Positions 35,782 to 49,133 are shown, counted from the first letter of the stretch. The stretch is 64,000 nt of DNA from Membranipora membranacea (GCA_914767715.1 OU612071.1:23745681-23809680); one strand, 5' to 3'. Notes: generated from the sequence alone by a model not told the origin. Numbers and translations: made by a program.

Positions 35782-37639
35782 CATAGAGTTATTATATACT
35801 CTAGAGTGGACAATGCAGTGCTCAAAACGTCCTACTTAATTATTGCGAAATTCATAACTCGACGCAATCTGGTTGTGCATGGCTAGTGCCTGTATCATAT
35901 AAGTTATCTTTGAGAAATTGAGGAATTGAGCATGAAAATTTATGTTTTAGAGCGCTAATAGCCATTTTTTTGGAAAATTTTTCATGTCACACCATGTTGA
36001 ACACTTGTAGGTATTTTCACTTGCAGCCATTGGAAAATTTTGCTATGTTTTCCCATGAAAATAAGCCAAAACCCCAACCGCAAACACATCCTTGTGATGA
36101 AAAACCGGGTTAGCTTGTTTTTTCCACGTTTCTCTCAACCATAAGTTGGATTCTGTCTCTTTTACTCATATGTTATCCATCAAGTGAGTTAATGTTATTT
36201 GTTAAGTATAAGGTGTACACATAGCTTGTGGAAAAGCTGACTGGAGGTTAAAAGTCGGCCGCTAAGTTCCGCCATTTGCAGAAGCAATTTACATACGGTT
36301 TTGACTAAGATTCGGCGTTTAGATTTGGCTATGTCATTTAAAGCTCTAAATTTCCTCCCCGGTGATGTCCTCTAGTTTTTTGAATTTGCAAAACCATTCA
36401 ACCATACACAGCAGGTTTTGAAAGCATATAAATGAAGGTATTTTGTAACAAACTCTTTTGATAAGTCGCTGAGTATCAAGTGAATCTTTGAATAGAAAAC
36501 TCACATACATACCTATCCTGACTGACTCCAGATTTTTCAGAACAAACACTCACTAATGTGACATTTTAAGTGGACGGATATTTCTGATTTTTCACCACAC
36601 TTGAAATAAGGGACCATTTGCTTCAGAGCGGTCGTTGTGGATGTTTGATAGAATTTTCTGGTATGATTATTAAGACTATGGTTGTTGGTTTGTGTTTATG
36701 TTTGTAAATTAGTTGAGATGGCAACATCAGCATCATACATAATATTTTGTATATACTTCGGTAAAGGGGCTGGCAGCTGACGTATACATGTGTATTTGTT
36801 TGCATAGTTTTGAGGGAAGGGGGATTAGTGTAGTAGTGCTCAATCCTTTGAAATGACCAGAGTTAGCATTTCATACAGCTGTGATTCTCTGTCAGAAATG
36901 GATTGATGCTATAAAAATATAAGAGAGGCAACCAGAAAGTGGTCTTATGAGCAATGAGGACTGACAGTAACACCACATCTGATTTTAGCACCAATCTTAA
37001 TTGATCATTTTTGACATAAGAAACAAAAAAGCTTATAATAATACCCTCAATAAAGTAATGTTATCTGGAGAGCAAATCTGAATCTTGACATTATGTATGC
37101 TATGACTGAAAATGAGGCAAGCGGCAAAGTTTTACACTCCCCTTCACTTTTACACAGGCTACTTGTACTTCATTTAATCAAAAATAAAATAAACCCACGG
37201 AATGTGTAACATGTTATTAGTGAGAGAGTCAGGACACAGCTTATATGGCTGGCAAGTGGCAGTAGGAAAAACAAGCTAGCCCGGTAATTTATTTTCATCA
37301 CAATAATGTGTTTGCGGTTGGGGCTTTGGCTTATTTTCATGGGAAACCATAGAAAATTTTTCCAATGGCTGCAAGCACTGATATATATTCAAATCACTGA
37401 TATGAATTCATATCAATGGCTGCAAGTGAAAATTTTTCCGAAAAATTGGCTTTAAGTGTTCTAAAACTTAAATTTTCATACCCAATTCCTAAATTCTCAA
37501 TGATAAATTATATGGTACAGGCACTGGCCACGCACAACCAGATTGCGTCGCGTCATGGATTTCAAAATAATTAAGTAGGACAAAAACTGATGCTATTTTT
37601 GTACACATTGTCCGCTCTAGAGTATATAATAACTCTATG
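35782..37639. mobile_element. 1.86-kb long-TIR DNA transposon, copy 1
   Basis: The terminal inverted repeats are ~345 bp and start CATAGAGTTATTATATACTC; the same sequence closes the element in reverse at 37620-37639. The flanks GTGCCAAC at 35774-35781 and GTGCCAAC at 37640-37647 are a perfect 8-bp target-site duplication. The ~1.15-kb interior carries only short open frames (36346-36549 and 36623-36805, minus strand), so the copy is non-autonomous. The right TIR has a local rearrangement near 37375-37430. An 8-bp duplication fits hAT or P superfamilies; the termini do not decide between them. Confidence 0.87.
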
Positions 37640-37821
37640 GTGCCAACTAACTATACTGACGACATCTGATACAAAAATAATATTAACATCAGTGCTGCAC
37701 TGTCATTGGACAACTTCTTTATGTAGGCGTGGCTTATATGTAATAACAAAAGGAGTTGTCCACACACTAAGATTGGGTGGAGAACTCCGACTTTTTTTTG
37801 CTCACAGATCTATGTTTTACC

Positions 37822-39669
37822 CATAGAGTTATTATATACTCTAGAGTGGTCAATGTGTACAAAAATAGCATCAGTTTTTGTCCTACTTAATTATTGCGAA
37901 ATCCATGACGCGACGCAATCTGGTTGTGCATGGCCAGTGCCTGTATCATATAATTTAGCATTGAGAATTCAGGAATTGGGTATGAAAATTTAAGTTTTAG
38001 AGCGCTTATAGCCATCTTTTCGGAAACATTTTCATGGCACACTATGTGGAACACTTATAGGTATTTTCACTTGCATCCATTGGAAAAATTTTCTATTTCA
38101 AAATAAGCCAAAACCCCAACCGCAAACACATCATTGTGATGAAAAAAAATTACCGGGCTAGCTTCTTTTTTCCACGTTTCTCTCAACCATAAGTTGGATT
38201 CTGTCTCTTTTACTCATATGTTAGCCAACAAGTGATTTAATGTTATTTGATCAGTATAAGGTGTACATATAGCTTGTGGAAAAGCTGTCTGGAGGTTAAA
38301 AGTTGGCCGCTAAGTTCCGCCATTTGCAGAAGTTAGTTACATACGGTTCTGACTAAGATTCGGCGTTTAGATTTGGCTATGCCATTTAGAGCTCTAAATT
38401 TCCTCTCCGGTGGTGTCCTCTAGTTGATGAATTCGCAAAACCATTCAACCATACACAGCAGGTTTTGAAAGCATATAAATGAATGCATTTTGTAACAAAC
38501 TTTTTTGATAAGTCACTGAGTATCAAGTGCATCTTTGAATGGAAAACTCACATACATACCTTTCCAGACTGACTCCAGATTTTTCAGAACAATACACACT
38601 TATGTGACATTTTAAGTTGACGGATATTTCTGATTTCTCACCATACTTGAAATAAGGGACCATTTGCTTCAGAGCAGTAGTTGGGGATGTTTGATACAAA
38701 TTTCTGGTATGATTATTAAGACTATGGTTGTTTGTTTGTGTTTGTAAATTAGTTGGGATGGCAACTTCAGCATTATTCATAATATTTTGTATATACTCCA
38801 GTAAAGGCGCTGGCAGTTGACGTATACATGTGTATTTGTTTGCATAGTTTTGAGGGAAGGGGGGATTAATGTAGTATTAGTAGAAGTGTTCAATCCTTTG
38901 AAATGACCAGAGTTAGTATTTCATACAGCTGTGATTCTCCGGCAGAAATAGATTGATGCTATAACAATATAAGAGAGGCAGCCAAAAAGTGATCTAATGA
39001 GCAATGAGGACTGACAGTAACGCCACATCTGATTTTAGCACCAATCTTAATTGACCTTCTTTGACATAAGAAACAAAAAACCGATAATAATACCCTCAAT
39101 ATAGTAACGTTATCTGGAGAGCAAATCTGAATCTTGACATTATGTAAACTGTGACTGAAAACGAGGCAAGCTGCAAACTTTTACACCTCTGATCACTTGT
39201 TCACAGGCTACTCGTTCTTCATTTAATCAAAAATAAAATAAACCCACTGAATGTGTAACATATGAGCAAGAGAGACAGGACACAGCTTATATGGCTGGCA
39301 AGTGGCAGTAGAAAAAACAAGCTAGCCCGGTAATTTTTTTTCATCACAATGATGTGTTTGCGGTTGGGGTTTTGGCTTATTTTGATGGGAAAAAATAGAA
39401 AATTTTTCCAATTGCTGCAAGTGAAAATACCTACAAGTGTTCCACATAGTGTGTCATGAAAATTTTTCCGAAAAAATGGCAATAAGCGCACTAAAACTTA
39501 AATTTTCATACCCAATTCCTATATTCTCAATGATAAATTATATGATACAGGCACTGGCCATGCACAACCAGATAGCGTCGCGTCATGGATTTCGCAATAA
39601 TTAAGTAGGACAAAAACTGATGCTATTTTTGTACACATTGACCACTCTAGAGAATATAATAACTCTATG
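37822..39669. mobile_element. 1.85-kb long-TIR DNA transposon, copy 2
   Basis: Same family and orientation as the element at 35782-37639, only 182 bp away, and similar along its whole length. A different perfect 8-bp duplication, GTTTTACC (37814-37821 and 39670-39677), shows it inserted independently and did not arise by tandem duplication. A minus-strand frame in the interior (38523-38780) ends at an exon-like GTATGTATGTGAG donor; the equivalent reading in copy 1 is broken. No transposase motif is seen. Confidence 0.87.
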
Positions 39670-39713
39670 GTTTTACCTTAATCCAGCAGAGAGAGTGTTT
39701 AGATAGTCTATGG

Positions 39714-40235
39714 CAGGGGTGCCCAACCTTATCTCTCACATGAGCCATTTAAAAAATCAATCACACCAAATGAGCTGACCACGTCGCATCACGTGTAGAC
39801 AACATGGAAACAGTCAGTGATATATATGTATAATATTCATTCATGTATAAGTGCTGGCAAAATGACCAAAGCAAAGTCACTGTGTTAGATTATGCGCGTA
39901 GCGCGAAAATCTTTTTGAGGCAATTTCTGGTCATATGAGGCGCCCTGGAGTTTTGTAAGCATTTTAAGCAGTTTGCAAATTTTTATTAGCATTTTAGAAA
40001 ATTTAGGTTGGCAAGTCTGCAAGAAGACAACTCTACACACATTTGTACAATGCAGGCACCCAGTACAATGAACCTGTATACACTATACATACATTTAATG
40101 TACATTGTACATGAATGAATTGAATGCATGAAATTCGCGCAAAAAAGCGTGTGAAATTTGCAAATATTAAAATGAGCCACCCAAAAAGCAAAAATGAGCC
40201 GAGGTGGCTCATGAGCCACAGGTTGGGCACCCCTG
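39714..40235. mobile_element. 522-bp non-autonomous hAT element
   Basis: Starts CAGGGGTGCCCAACCTT and ends AGGTTGGGCACCCCTG, classic hAT-type termini. Flanked by a perfect 8-bp duplication, GTCTATGG (39706-39713 and 40236-40243). Subterminal 'tgagcca' words repeat at both ends, as is common in this superfamily. Short frames inside are not considered coding. Confidence 0.92.
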
Positions 40236-40243
40236 GTCTATGG

Positions 40244-42299
40244 ATTAATATTATACCATGCAATCTGAGCAATTTTACTGGAGCCATTCAGTGTGCAAAT
40301 TACTAGATACTACTTTCATTAAAAAAAGACAAAACTTTAAATACTATTCAATAATATCCTGTTAATCCTACCTGGCTCAAATTTAGTGTTATTTATCAAT
40401 AGGCATTTTTGCAGCACCATGAAAGGAACGAAGGTTCTTCAAATTCACAAGCAAGCATGTACTATTGTTTTATGGCAACAGCATACTTTATATGCGGAAA
40501 AATACTGCTGAATCTACTGCATAATCAAACAATATATGGTTATTAGCTCAGAAAAAAACTTGATTACTACATAATCAGTAGACCACCCCAGGTCTTTATT
40601 AGCTATGATAACCAGTAGGCAAGCATTAGCACCATAATTTCAGTGCAAAGACCTTTATTGATTGTATTAATTTATATTATAATATATTTCAGATACTGGG
40701 CATTTTCATTTGAGCGGAAAAACGGTCAACATGCCAAAAGCGAGCCGATGGGTGTAAATGGGCTGCAAGGATCACCAGTCATAAAGATTATTACTGCAGG
40801 TATCTGCAATCAGTATGCACTGAGACCCATTTATAACAGTCTCCACACTACAGGTAGTAGAGGGCTAAGGTGTATCAGATAACCGATCAAAAGCTGTATG
40901 TCAGGATGCCCTTTAATGTAAAATTCCAAATATTGATTGCTGCAATAGCCCCTGTACAATATTCATTCACGGACCTTCACAACCCTCCCTGTGTCATATG
41001 GTGATGGGCTATTGAACCACATTGCACACCCCTCTATAAATTCATGCAGTCCATGCAGTGAAGCTACTGGGCTCAATTGACACCCAGGTGTGCTCCAACC
41101 TGCGTGCAAACTGAGAGCAACTTGGCGCGAAATATGGCGGCTGTGCCCTTAAGGCACCTGTATTTCTCTTTGGAACGAGACAAACTTGCAATTTTAACCC
41201 CCGTCAGGCACTTTGCCAGCATGTTTAAGAAATTCTTGCCGTCAACTTTAAAGCCATGATATTTGTCATAACTGCACTAGGTCCACCGCCTACCAATCTT
41301 TTGGTAAGCTCAAATCATTCATACGCATACCACTCACCAGGGATGATGCCAGTCTTCTGGATTCTATTTAGCACTTTGTCAGTATTTTTACCCTAGCGAA
41401 ACATTTCATGTATAGCTTATGACTGATGCAACTATGCCTGGCGTCTGATTGTTGATATGGTACACAGACCTTATCGATGCTTCGACTATGAAAATTGTTA
41501 AATAGATTGTTATATTATACAGTTCGGAGGCCTCAGGCAAAAAGCCTTGATATCATACTGAATAAATAATATGAATATTCATTTGCATGTATATTTTCAA
41601 GGGACTTTATATTTATCCTTGGAGTGGAGCTACATGGCGGCAAGTCTCAACTCTTCAAACAACTGCACACAATCACATTGGCTTTGAACCTGGAATGATC
41701 ACTAAGGACACCTATAATAATGTTAAGGTGTTTCAGAAGTTGGCATATGGTGAGGGGATCATACCCATCCTGTTTCTATGAAATTTGTGATTACATCATC
41801 TTGAAACAATCATGCACCACTTCAAAAGGGTGTAAGAGCTGTGTGAAAATTGGGCCGATTAGTTGGCTGTAAATTTCATACTATTGGACTTAGTTTGACA
41901 ATATACATTGTAACTTGACGAAAAATTAGACAACAGGAAGAAGAACTTCGCCTTTAATAAATGTATGATCAAGTATAGTATAGTATACCATGTGTACAAC
42001 ATGAGATATCACAATATTTATGTATGCATAGCAGTTTGCATTCTTTGAACTGGCCATAACAATACCCTTTTTTCATTCTCAAGATTCTGTTGGGAAAGAG
42101 TAAGGCATTAATAACCAAAAAGGGCGGTTAACCCACTGTGATATATAATGTTTTGCAGACAGGTATTATTGCTGTTAAGAGGATCAGCCCTTATAAAAAC
42201 TTCCTCATAAAACAAACAGGCACGCCCAACCAGATGTTTTACACCAACAACCCCTGTACTTAGGTGTCTCAAATTAAGAGGGATTGGAACTACCATTTC
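40244..42299. other. Gene-free spacer with one copy of a GC-richer dispersed repeat
   Basis: No gene. Around 41070-41160 lies a copy of the segment 'cacccaggtgtgctccaacc..gcaacttggcgcg' that also occurs at about 43870-43990 and 44810-44935. Confidence 0.4.
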
Positions 42300-42990
42300 T
42301 TTTTTTAGAGCAACAGAAACAAAAATCGCACCTTAACTTTTGCATAGATGAATGCATACCAATTAAACAGGTGAAGTTATATCTCAGAGACAAAGACTGG
42401 ATAACTCCTGAAGTTCGTAGGTTGATTGAGCAGAGAAATTGTGCTTTTTTAAACAATAGAAATGATTACCGTAAACTGAAATTTCGAACTCAGAATGCCA
42501 TCAGACGTGCCAAAAAAGAACATGTTCAGGAAATAGAGCAAAATGTGAAATCAAACTGTAGAATGGCATGGCCACAGTTGAAAAGTATTTTGAAGATCAA
42601 GTCCAATGTGAAAGGGCGCTCTCTCGATGCTACCGCGACAAACTGAACAAGAGCCCAGGGCCAGATAATATCACAGCCAAATCACTGACCTGTTCAACAT
42701 GTCGATCAAACAGGGATGCTTGCCTACAGTGTGGAAAATGGCAAGTATCAAGCCCATACCTAAATGTGCTGGTGCAAACGAACCAAAAGATTTTAGACCG
42801 ATAGCTCTAAAATCAATTGTCGGTAAATGCCTGGAAAAACTAGTTATCAAAAGAATGTCACCAAAGCTGAATGACTCATCGCAGTTTGCGTACAAACCAA
42901 AAAGGTCAACTGAAGACGCTCTTATTATTTTGATTGACAAGATCAGTGAACCTCAGGATACACACAAAGAAATTTTAGAATCAGAATGAT
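42300..42990 (+). mobile_element. Non-LTR retrotransposon, reverse transcriptase N-terminal part (upstream fragment)
   Basis: The plus strand reads DKDWITPEVRRLIEQRN, then NAIRRAKKEHVQEIEQN (the endonuclease-RT linker). After a frameshift near 42600-42700 come KSPGPDNITAKSL, WKMASIKPIPKCAGANEPKD, DFRPIALKSIVGKCLEKLV and SSQFAYKPKRSTEDALI. These are RT motifs up to the 'QFAYxxxRSTxDAL' block of LINE-type elements. Frames change between the blocks, so it is dead. The reading stops near 42960-42990 and resumes about 4 kb downstream at 46954. Confidence 0.8.
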
Positions 42991-45900
42991 CCTAGCTCAT
43001 AATCAAAAGGCATTTTAGCATCAAATAAAAGTTGTTTTGAGTCCAAGATAGTTCCCCCACTTCACCCTTAAAATTAATCAAATAAGAATCATATTTTAGA
43101 GTTAATTTTACTCTTTTATCACCTTTGGCCAGTTTCAAAAGACAGTTGATTAATTCAGAGTATCAAATCACAGCTGATTGTTTTTCAATTAGCAGGTCAT
43201 TTTAGCATCAAAATAATTCATTGCAAGGGTGAACTCAGTTCAATTTTGGCAAATCTTAGGCTAAGAAGTTGTCTTCTCTTATTGTTGAAATTTGGTGGCT
43301 CATTTGCAGTATAGAGTTATCACCCCATCTATCTATATGTCTAAAACATTTTAGTTTCAAGCATTTGGCTAGACTGCTCCACAGAGTAAAGGGGTACAGA
43401 GTAAATTTTTTAACAATAGTCAAAGACAGAGTTTTTTTACTCCTTGGTCAAGGTACCTGCAAGCTTTGTGTCAAGGGGAAAGTTATGTGAAACTTGATGC
43501 CAAAAACTCCTTTCATCTATTTGTCACAACTATAGGGTTCTGGAGAATGATCTGAATTCAAAGCTTTTGATTACAGTAAAAAATAGAATATGCAGGCTCT
43601 CCCATAAAAAATTCTTTTTGTACAGCCTTACTCCACAAATAGACTTGCTGTTTCATGCTTAAATTACACCTAACTATTCTAGCGAAATTGATAAGGTGAG
43701 TAGAGCTAGGAAGGCAGTATTATGGCAGTTTTAACAATAGGATTAACTATTACAATCCTTGAATGATGCTGCTACAATGCACCCTTGGTCTTTGCGATCA
43801 TTGAACCTTAAATTTATCGAATGGGCCTCATATCAAATGTATCTGTGGTCCATCGTCTACTGGGCTTTGGTTGGCACCCAGGTGCGCTCCGACCTGCCTG
43901 CAAACAGAAAGCAACCCAGCGCAGATATTGTGGCCTGGCCACTAAGGCAACAAATTTCGCCGCCTTTGCTCCGGGGTGTGGCTTGTGACAAGACATCTGA
44001 TTTAAATCAACCTTCAATTTTAATCAGTCTTGATACACAAAGGTTATGCTCAGGTTTTGATGTTCTAATATTACATTGCCTTTGAATCCTTTGGAAAAGA
44101 TTATCAAGGCACAACAGTAAAAAATTCTTTCCCTGTAATGAAACACAGACACTGCAATACAACTGGTTGTTTAAAAATAAGATTTTCTTGAGGGAATAGA
44201 AAATTTACTCTGAGAAAACAATGTCTGTAATTGCTCTAACTGATATCTTCATCCAGCTTAGGTCTCAATTGTACTTGGGTCGTTTCAATGCACCGCGTAG
44301 AGAATTGCTTCCAATTTTGTTTGGAGGCCATCTCAGATTTCTTGTTTATTGAGGCAGCACACCTGTTTGGCGAACTGAATCCTCAAAAGTAACAACATTA
44401 TAACTTGTTGCAGTATAGATGCAGTCCCAGGGCACCCTCTACTTGATTGTGCAATAGCTCCCGGAAGAAGGTTTACCCGGCTAGCCAAGAGTGAAGTGAT
44501 TGCAACCTTGTATAAATTTTAGAAGCATGGACCACGGTGTTGTTGAGTAAATAGATTGTGGATAATTGAATGTCGACAAGGCGTCATGGTTGATTGCAAA
44601 AATGTAAATATATGAGTAGCCATCCACTAGAGCCTATTGGTTCAACATAATATGATATTTTAGATACAATAAAATCGGTATGAAACAACGGAGTACACTC
44701 AATATGGGCCAACTTTTGTGTCAGAACTGGGGTTTCGGGCTTGGAATACTGGTTGGGAAATATGTTTGGACTGAGCAGGAATTACAAATTATATAGCACT
44801 GGGCTTTGGGAGGCACCCAGGTGTGCTCCGACCTGCCTGCAAACAGAGAGCAACCTGGCGCAGATATTGCGGCCTGGCCTCTTAGGCAACAAATTTTACC
44901 GCCTATGCTCCAGGATGTTGCTTGTGACAAGACATCTGATTTAAATCAACCTTCAATTTTAATCTGATGTAAAATGCTATAATACATAAATATCATAAGA
45001 ACCAACAGGTCTTAAGACACAAAGGTAATCCTTAGGTTTTGATATTACATTGCCTTTAGATCCTTTGGAAAAGATAAACAAGGCACAACAGTTACAAATT
45101 CTTTCCTGTAATGAAAGACAGAGACTGCAATCCAACTGGTTATAAGATTTTCTTGAGGGATTAGAAAACTTACTCTGAGCAAACAATGTCTGTTATTGCT
45201 CTAACTGATATCTTCATCCAGCTTAGGTCTCAATTGTACTTGGATCGTTTCAATGCACTGCGTGAAGAATTGCGTCCAATTTTGTTTGGAGGCCATCTCA
45301 GATTTGTTGTTTCTTGAGGCGGCCCACCTGTTTGGCTAACCGAATCCTCAAAAGTAACACTATTATAACTTGTTGCAGTATAGATGAAGTCCCAGGACAC
45401 TATTTTTTTAAAAAAATGTACAAATTCAACCATAACATGAATGCTGTCAATGGTTATTTCAGGACTGCAATTCCTAAATGGTGATAAATACATCAAGGTC
45501 GACCATACAGATACCAGCTCACTGAAAATTCAGCAAAATATTTCACAAAGAATATTTTGTGTGTTATTAGGGGTGAGCCCTCCAGACAGACAGTTATCAT
45601 AATCCTATACGCATCCAGCATAATTTCAATAATGAAAATATGGGATGACATTCGTGTAAAATTTAAGCTCAAACATTTGGGTGTATTTAGAAAATGCTAT
45701 CATTGAACAGTATCCAATGAAAAAGCCAAATCCAAACCATTTTTCGGAATATAGAAACATACAAAGTGAGGATGGTATAGCATAAACACCTCTCCCCGAG
45801 CACCGCCTACTTGATTGTGCAATAACTCCCGGAAGAAGGTCTACCCAGCTAGCCAAGAGTGAAGTGATCGCAACCTTGTATCACTTTTTTTAGAAGCATG

Positions 45901-46950
45901 GACCATGATTTTGTTGAGTAAAGAGAGTGTGGATAATTGAATGTCGACAAGGTATCATGGTCGATTTCAAAAACTAAATTAATGAGCAGCCAGCCACTAG
46001 AGCCTATTGATTCAACATAATAATATGATATGATATCTTAAATGCAATATAATTGGTGTAAAAAACGGGACACACTCAAAATGGGCCAATTTTTGTATCA
46101 GAACTGGGGTTTTGGGCTTGGAATACTGGTTGGAAAATATATTTGGTCTGAGCAGGAATTACAAAATACCTAACGCTGCATATATAAATAAAAAGTTCTA
46201 TCGAGGTAAACGTGCAGATCTGACTGGCTAAAAGTGCAATACTACAAGACAAACATAGTATCGAATCGGATATAGATTCTGGAAATTTCTTAATATGTAT
46301 GTAGAATGATGAAGATTAATTATTTTGAGGTATATCGTCATTCTGATAGAATTTGATGTGTTCTGATGAGTCACCACTATCTATACTGAAAACTTATATC
46401 AATCAACAGAAATATTGTAAATTGCTCCACTCCTTTGATTAAAGGCAATTAAAATGTTTTTGAAACTGTATACAATGGCATAGAAACTACAAATATATAG
46501 GCTCTTTGCACTGCCTTGCGCAACATTGCCACTGCACTGATGGATGAAATAAACACTGTAATGAAAAAGTAAATCGGAATTTTAAATATGTTAAAAAATA
46601 TTTCAAACATGCCCTCAAAAGCTCATTTAGATAATGTGATGAGCTGATGCTCCAAAAAAAACCAGATCTCTGTGAGTACCATGTCGAAATGTAATTCTGC
46701 CCAAGCAGAAAAACATGAACTTGGAGACTTTTTGTCAGATTTGGAGCTTTTTGCAGAAAAAAAATAAATGAATAGTTAGCTGATTGACTAACGATCCAGG
46801 TGACCAAATGTGGTTATTCTGAATTAAAAACTGTAGGAAGGAGATAGCTTTTGGAAAAGTAAAGAGGAGATAACTACAGCTGAGCATTTTTGACTTTAAA
46901 TAACTGAGAAGTAGGGGAACTATCTTAGAATCTAAACAACGCTAATTTTT
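42975..46950. mobile_element. ~4-kb insertion splitting the retrotransposon
   Basis: RT homology ends just upstream (DTHKE) and resumes just downstream (AKNHVRALFIHFTSAF) with little missing, so 42975-46950 is a later insertion. Its ends carry degenerate inverted repeats: 'aagatagttcccccacttc' near 43046-43064 and the complement 'gaagtaggggaactatctt' near 46908-46926, with partial pairing further out. Inside is a ~940-bp tandem duplication (43860-46170). No transposase frame is seen. Exact ends and target duplication could not be fixed. Confidence 0.55.
43860..46170. repeat. Tandem duplication (~940 bp unit; second copy with ~385-bp insert)
   Basis: Unit 1 (about 43860-44799) and unit 2 (about 44800-46170) are direct copies. 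Both begin at 'tgggctttgg' and 'ggcacccaggtg', contain 'gacaagacatctgatttaaa' and end in 'gagcaggaattacaaa'. Unit 2 has an extra ~385 bp at about 45400-45785 relative to unit 1. Confidence 0.85.
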
Positions 46951-46953
46951 TCT

Positions 46954-48053
46954 GTGTGTATGAATGCCAAGAACCATGTCAGAGCTCTATTCATCCATTT
47001 TACAAGTGCCTTCAATACTATCGATCCAAAATTACTCACATATAAACTCGGTGGCTATGACTTTCATCCAAACATAGTTAATTGGGTTTATAGTTTCCTG
47101 ACCGACCGAAAACAGAAGGTAATAACATCAACCAACACAATTAAAACATCAACACATCCACAGGGCTGTGTCCTGAGTCTGTTCCTGTTCTCTCTGTCTG
47201 TAGCACAGATGCCTTTAGTCCATCAATCAACAACTGTTATAAAAATGCTGGCGACACAGTTCTACTAGAATATCTTTCTGAAACAACACAAACAAAGTCA
47301 CAAGAAGAAGCTACCCATCTAGAAAACTGGTGTTTCTGCAACGACCTTCTTCTCAATGCCAAGAAAACGAAGGAGCTAGTATTCAGCAATGTAAGAGGTA
47401 ACCCTCTGCCAGCGCCGTAACTAATCATCAACAATAGTAACATCGAAGTTGTGAACTCATTCACCTATCCGGGCACAGTTTGATCTAATAAACTAGACTT
47501 TACTCTTAATACCGAGAAGACCATCAAGAATACTTACTTGCCAACCTCTACTATCTAGGCATAAACGAGAAAATCATACGAACTTGTTACAAACCTTTTA
47601 TAGAAATTGTTAAAATCTAGTGGTAGTCTTAAACATCTCAAATCAGACTCTCATCGAAAACTAGAACATCTTATCAGTACTGCATATTACCTAGCAGGCG
47701 GTCAATCATTCCTAAGACACAATACGTATGCACATAAACTGAAAAACCTGGCAACCGTTATGACCCAGTGCCAACATTAAAAACGCCGGTTTCAGGCAAT
47801 ATAACAACAAACTCAGCTACTCTTTAACAGTTTTAGGGCCCACTCCGTCAGATATGTGAACATAGTTTTTCGTAAATAGATTTGAAAAAGAATTTTTATA
47901 TACAATTATTTATTTCCATATATCGTTTTATATCCATATATTTTTACATTACAAACCAACTGAGCTTACTTTTAGAGAATATTATAAGAGATCACCCACA
48001 TAAACATTTTTATTTCTCTTCCTGAGACAATGCAATACATACATACATACATA
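46954..48053 (+). mobile_element. Non-LTR retrotransposon, reverse transcriptase core to 3' end (downstream fragment)
   Basis: Reads NHVRALFIHFTSAFNTIDP (RT catalytic block A region), VNWVYSFLTDRKQKV, PQGCVLS, then DTVLLEYLSE, HLENWCFCNDLLLNAKKTKE and the VNSFTYPGT block. The catalytic YADD box is degraded: the residues before DTVLL read NAG. Several stops follow. The 3' UTR ends in an ATAC repeat at about 48029-48053, like the fragment at 8850-9521. Together with 42300-42990 it forms one element interrupted by a ~4-kb insertion. Confidence 0.8.
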
Positions 48054-48422
48054 CAAAAACGCCATGGCACATGAAAACACCCCATTTATCCCATGTGTTA
48101 CGCCCCTTAATCCACAGTAGTTCAATATTCAAACATAATGGTCAAGATGCTCTTTCACATGTGTTTAGCCACATACTACATACTTCCAGATCTGATTTTT
48201 ACACATGTTAACATGTTTTTGCCTTGAACAAAATTGCGAGCTGATATTGTAAGACTTTATTCAAATCAAGAGGAAAAAATCAACATCAGGCATCTTTTTT
48301 TTGAGTAATAGGGAAATAATAGCAAGCTTATCACTTATTTCTGCTATATCTTTCAGGTGTGGCTTCTTACGAATTTACAGATATTTCAATGACAAGCGAT
48401 AAAATTGAGTTGAGGGCAGTGA
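48054..48422. other. Gene-free spacer
   Basis: Nothing recognised between the retrotransposon tail and the TAA-flanked MITE. Confidence 0.4.
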
Positions 48423-48425
48423 TAA

Positions 48426-49130
48426 AGCTGCGTTTACATGTGCGACAAATCGGCTAATAATAACAACTCCGACACGGGTCACCGATTTGACTGACCGTGT
48501 AAACAGTTAATCTGTGTTTAAATCGGTGTTTAAATCTGTATTGTTCAAAATCGTTCACTTATGACAATGTCACAAGTGAACGACAGATCTTAACGATTAT
48601 GAATGGTTCAGCCAATAAATGAGTATAAGTAATGATGATCATTATATTTCTCTCACCCTTTCCTTGTCCTAGCAGCAACTTGTACAGCTGTTATAACAGT
48701 TATTGCTGCTGCTGCTGCTATTATTATAACATCTTCATCAGATGATGAATCATTACTATACATGACTCTCTGTCAGTCTCAGTCTCAGTCTGCAGGGGCA
48801 CAACAGTAGCCTTTCAGTTAGTTAGTTAGTTAAATCTTTTAGTAGCCTTTCAACTAGGGAGACTAGTGAAGGAGTCTCCAGTCTCCACTCTCCAGCTATG
48901 AATTACTAACTAGTTACTAGCTAATACTACTACTGAATAAACCAACTAGTTGTCTCACTAGCCAATCAGAGACAAGTTGAGTTGGAACTTTGTGTTGAAA
49001 TCGGTTAGGCATGAACAGTGTGTAAATAGCGTATCGTTGACATGTTGACAGACAACGATTATAGAGCAAATTCATAATCTATGTCGGAGTTCTTATTATT
49101 AGCCGATTTGTCGAACGTGTAAACGCAGCT
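48426..49130. mobile_element. 705-bp Harbinger-like MITE
   Basis: Inverted ends of about 50 bp begin AGCTGCGTTTACA and share 'cgacaaatcggctaataata'. TAA occurs immediately outside both ends (48423-48425 and 49131-49133), the 3-bp TWA duplication typical of PIF/Harbinger. The interior holds a (GCT)n tract near 48703-48720, CAGTCT repeats near 48773-48790, and no ORF of note. Confidence 0.75.
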
Positions 49131-49133
49131 TAA

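Noticed and set aside
43759-44085. 108-codon plus-strand frame in the duplicated segment
   Set aside because: The second copy of the duplication does not keep the frame, and no motif is present. Part of a non-coding repeat.
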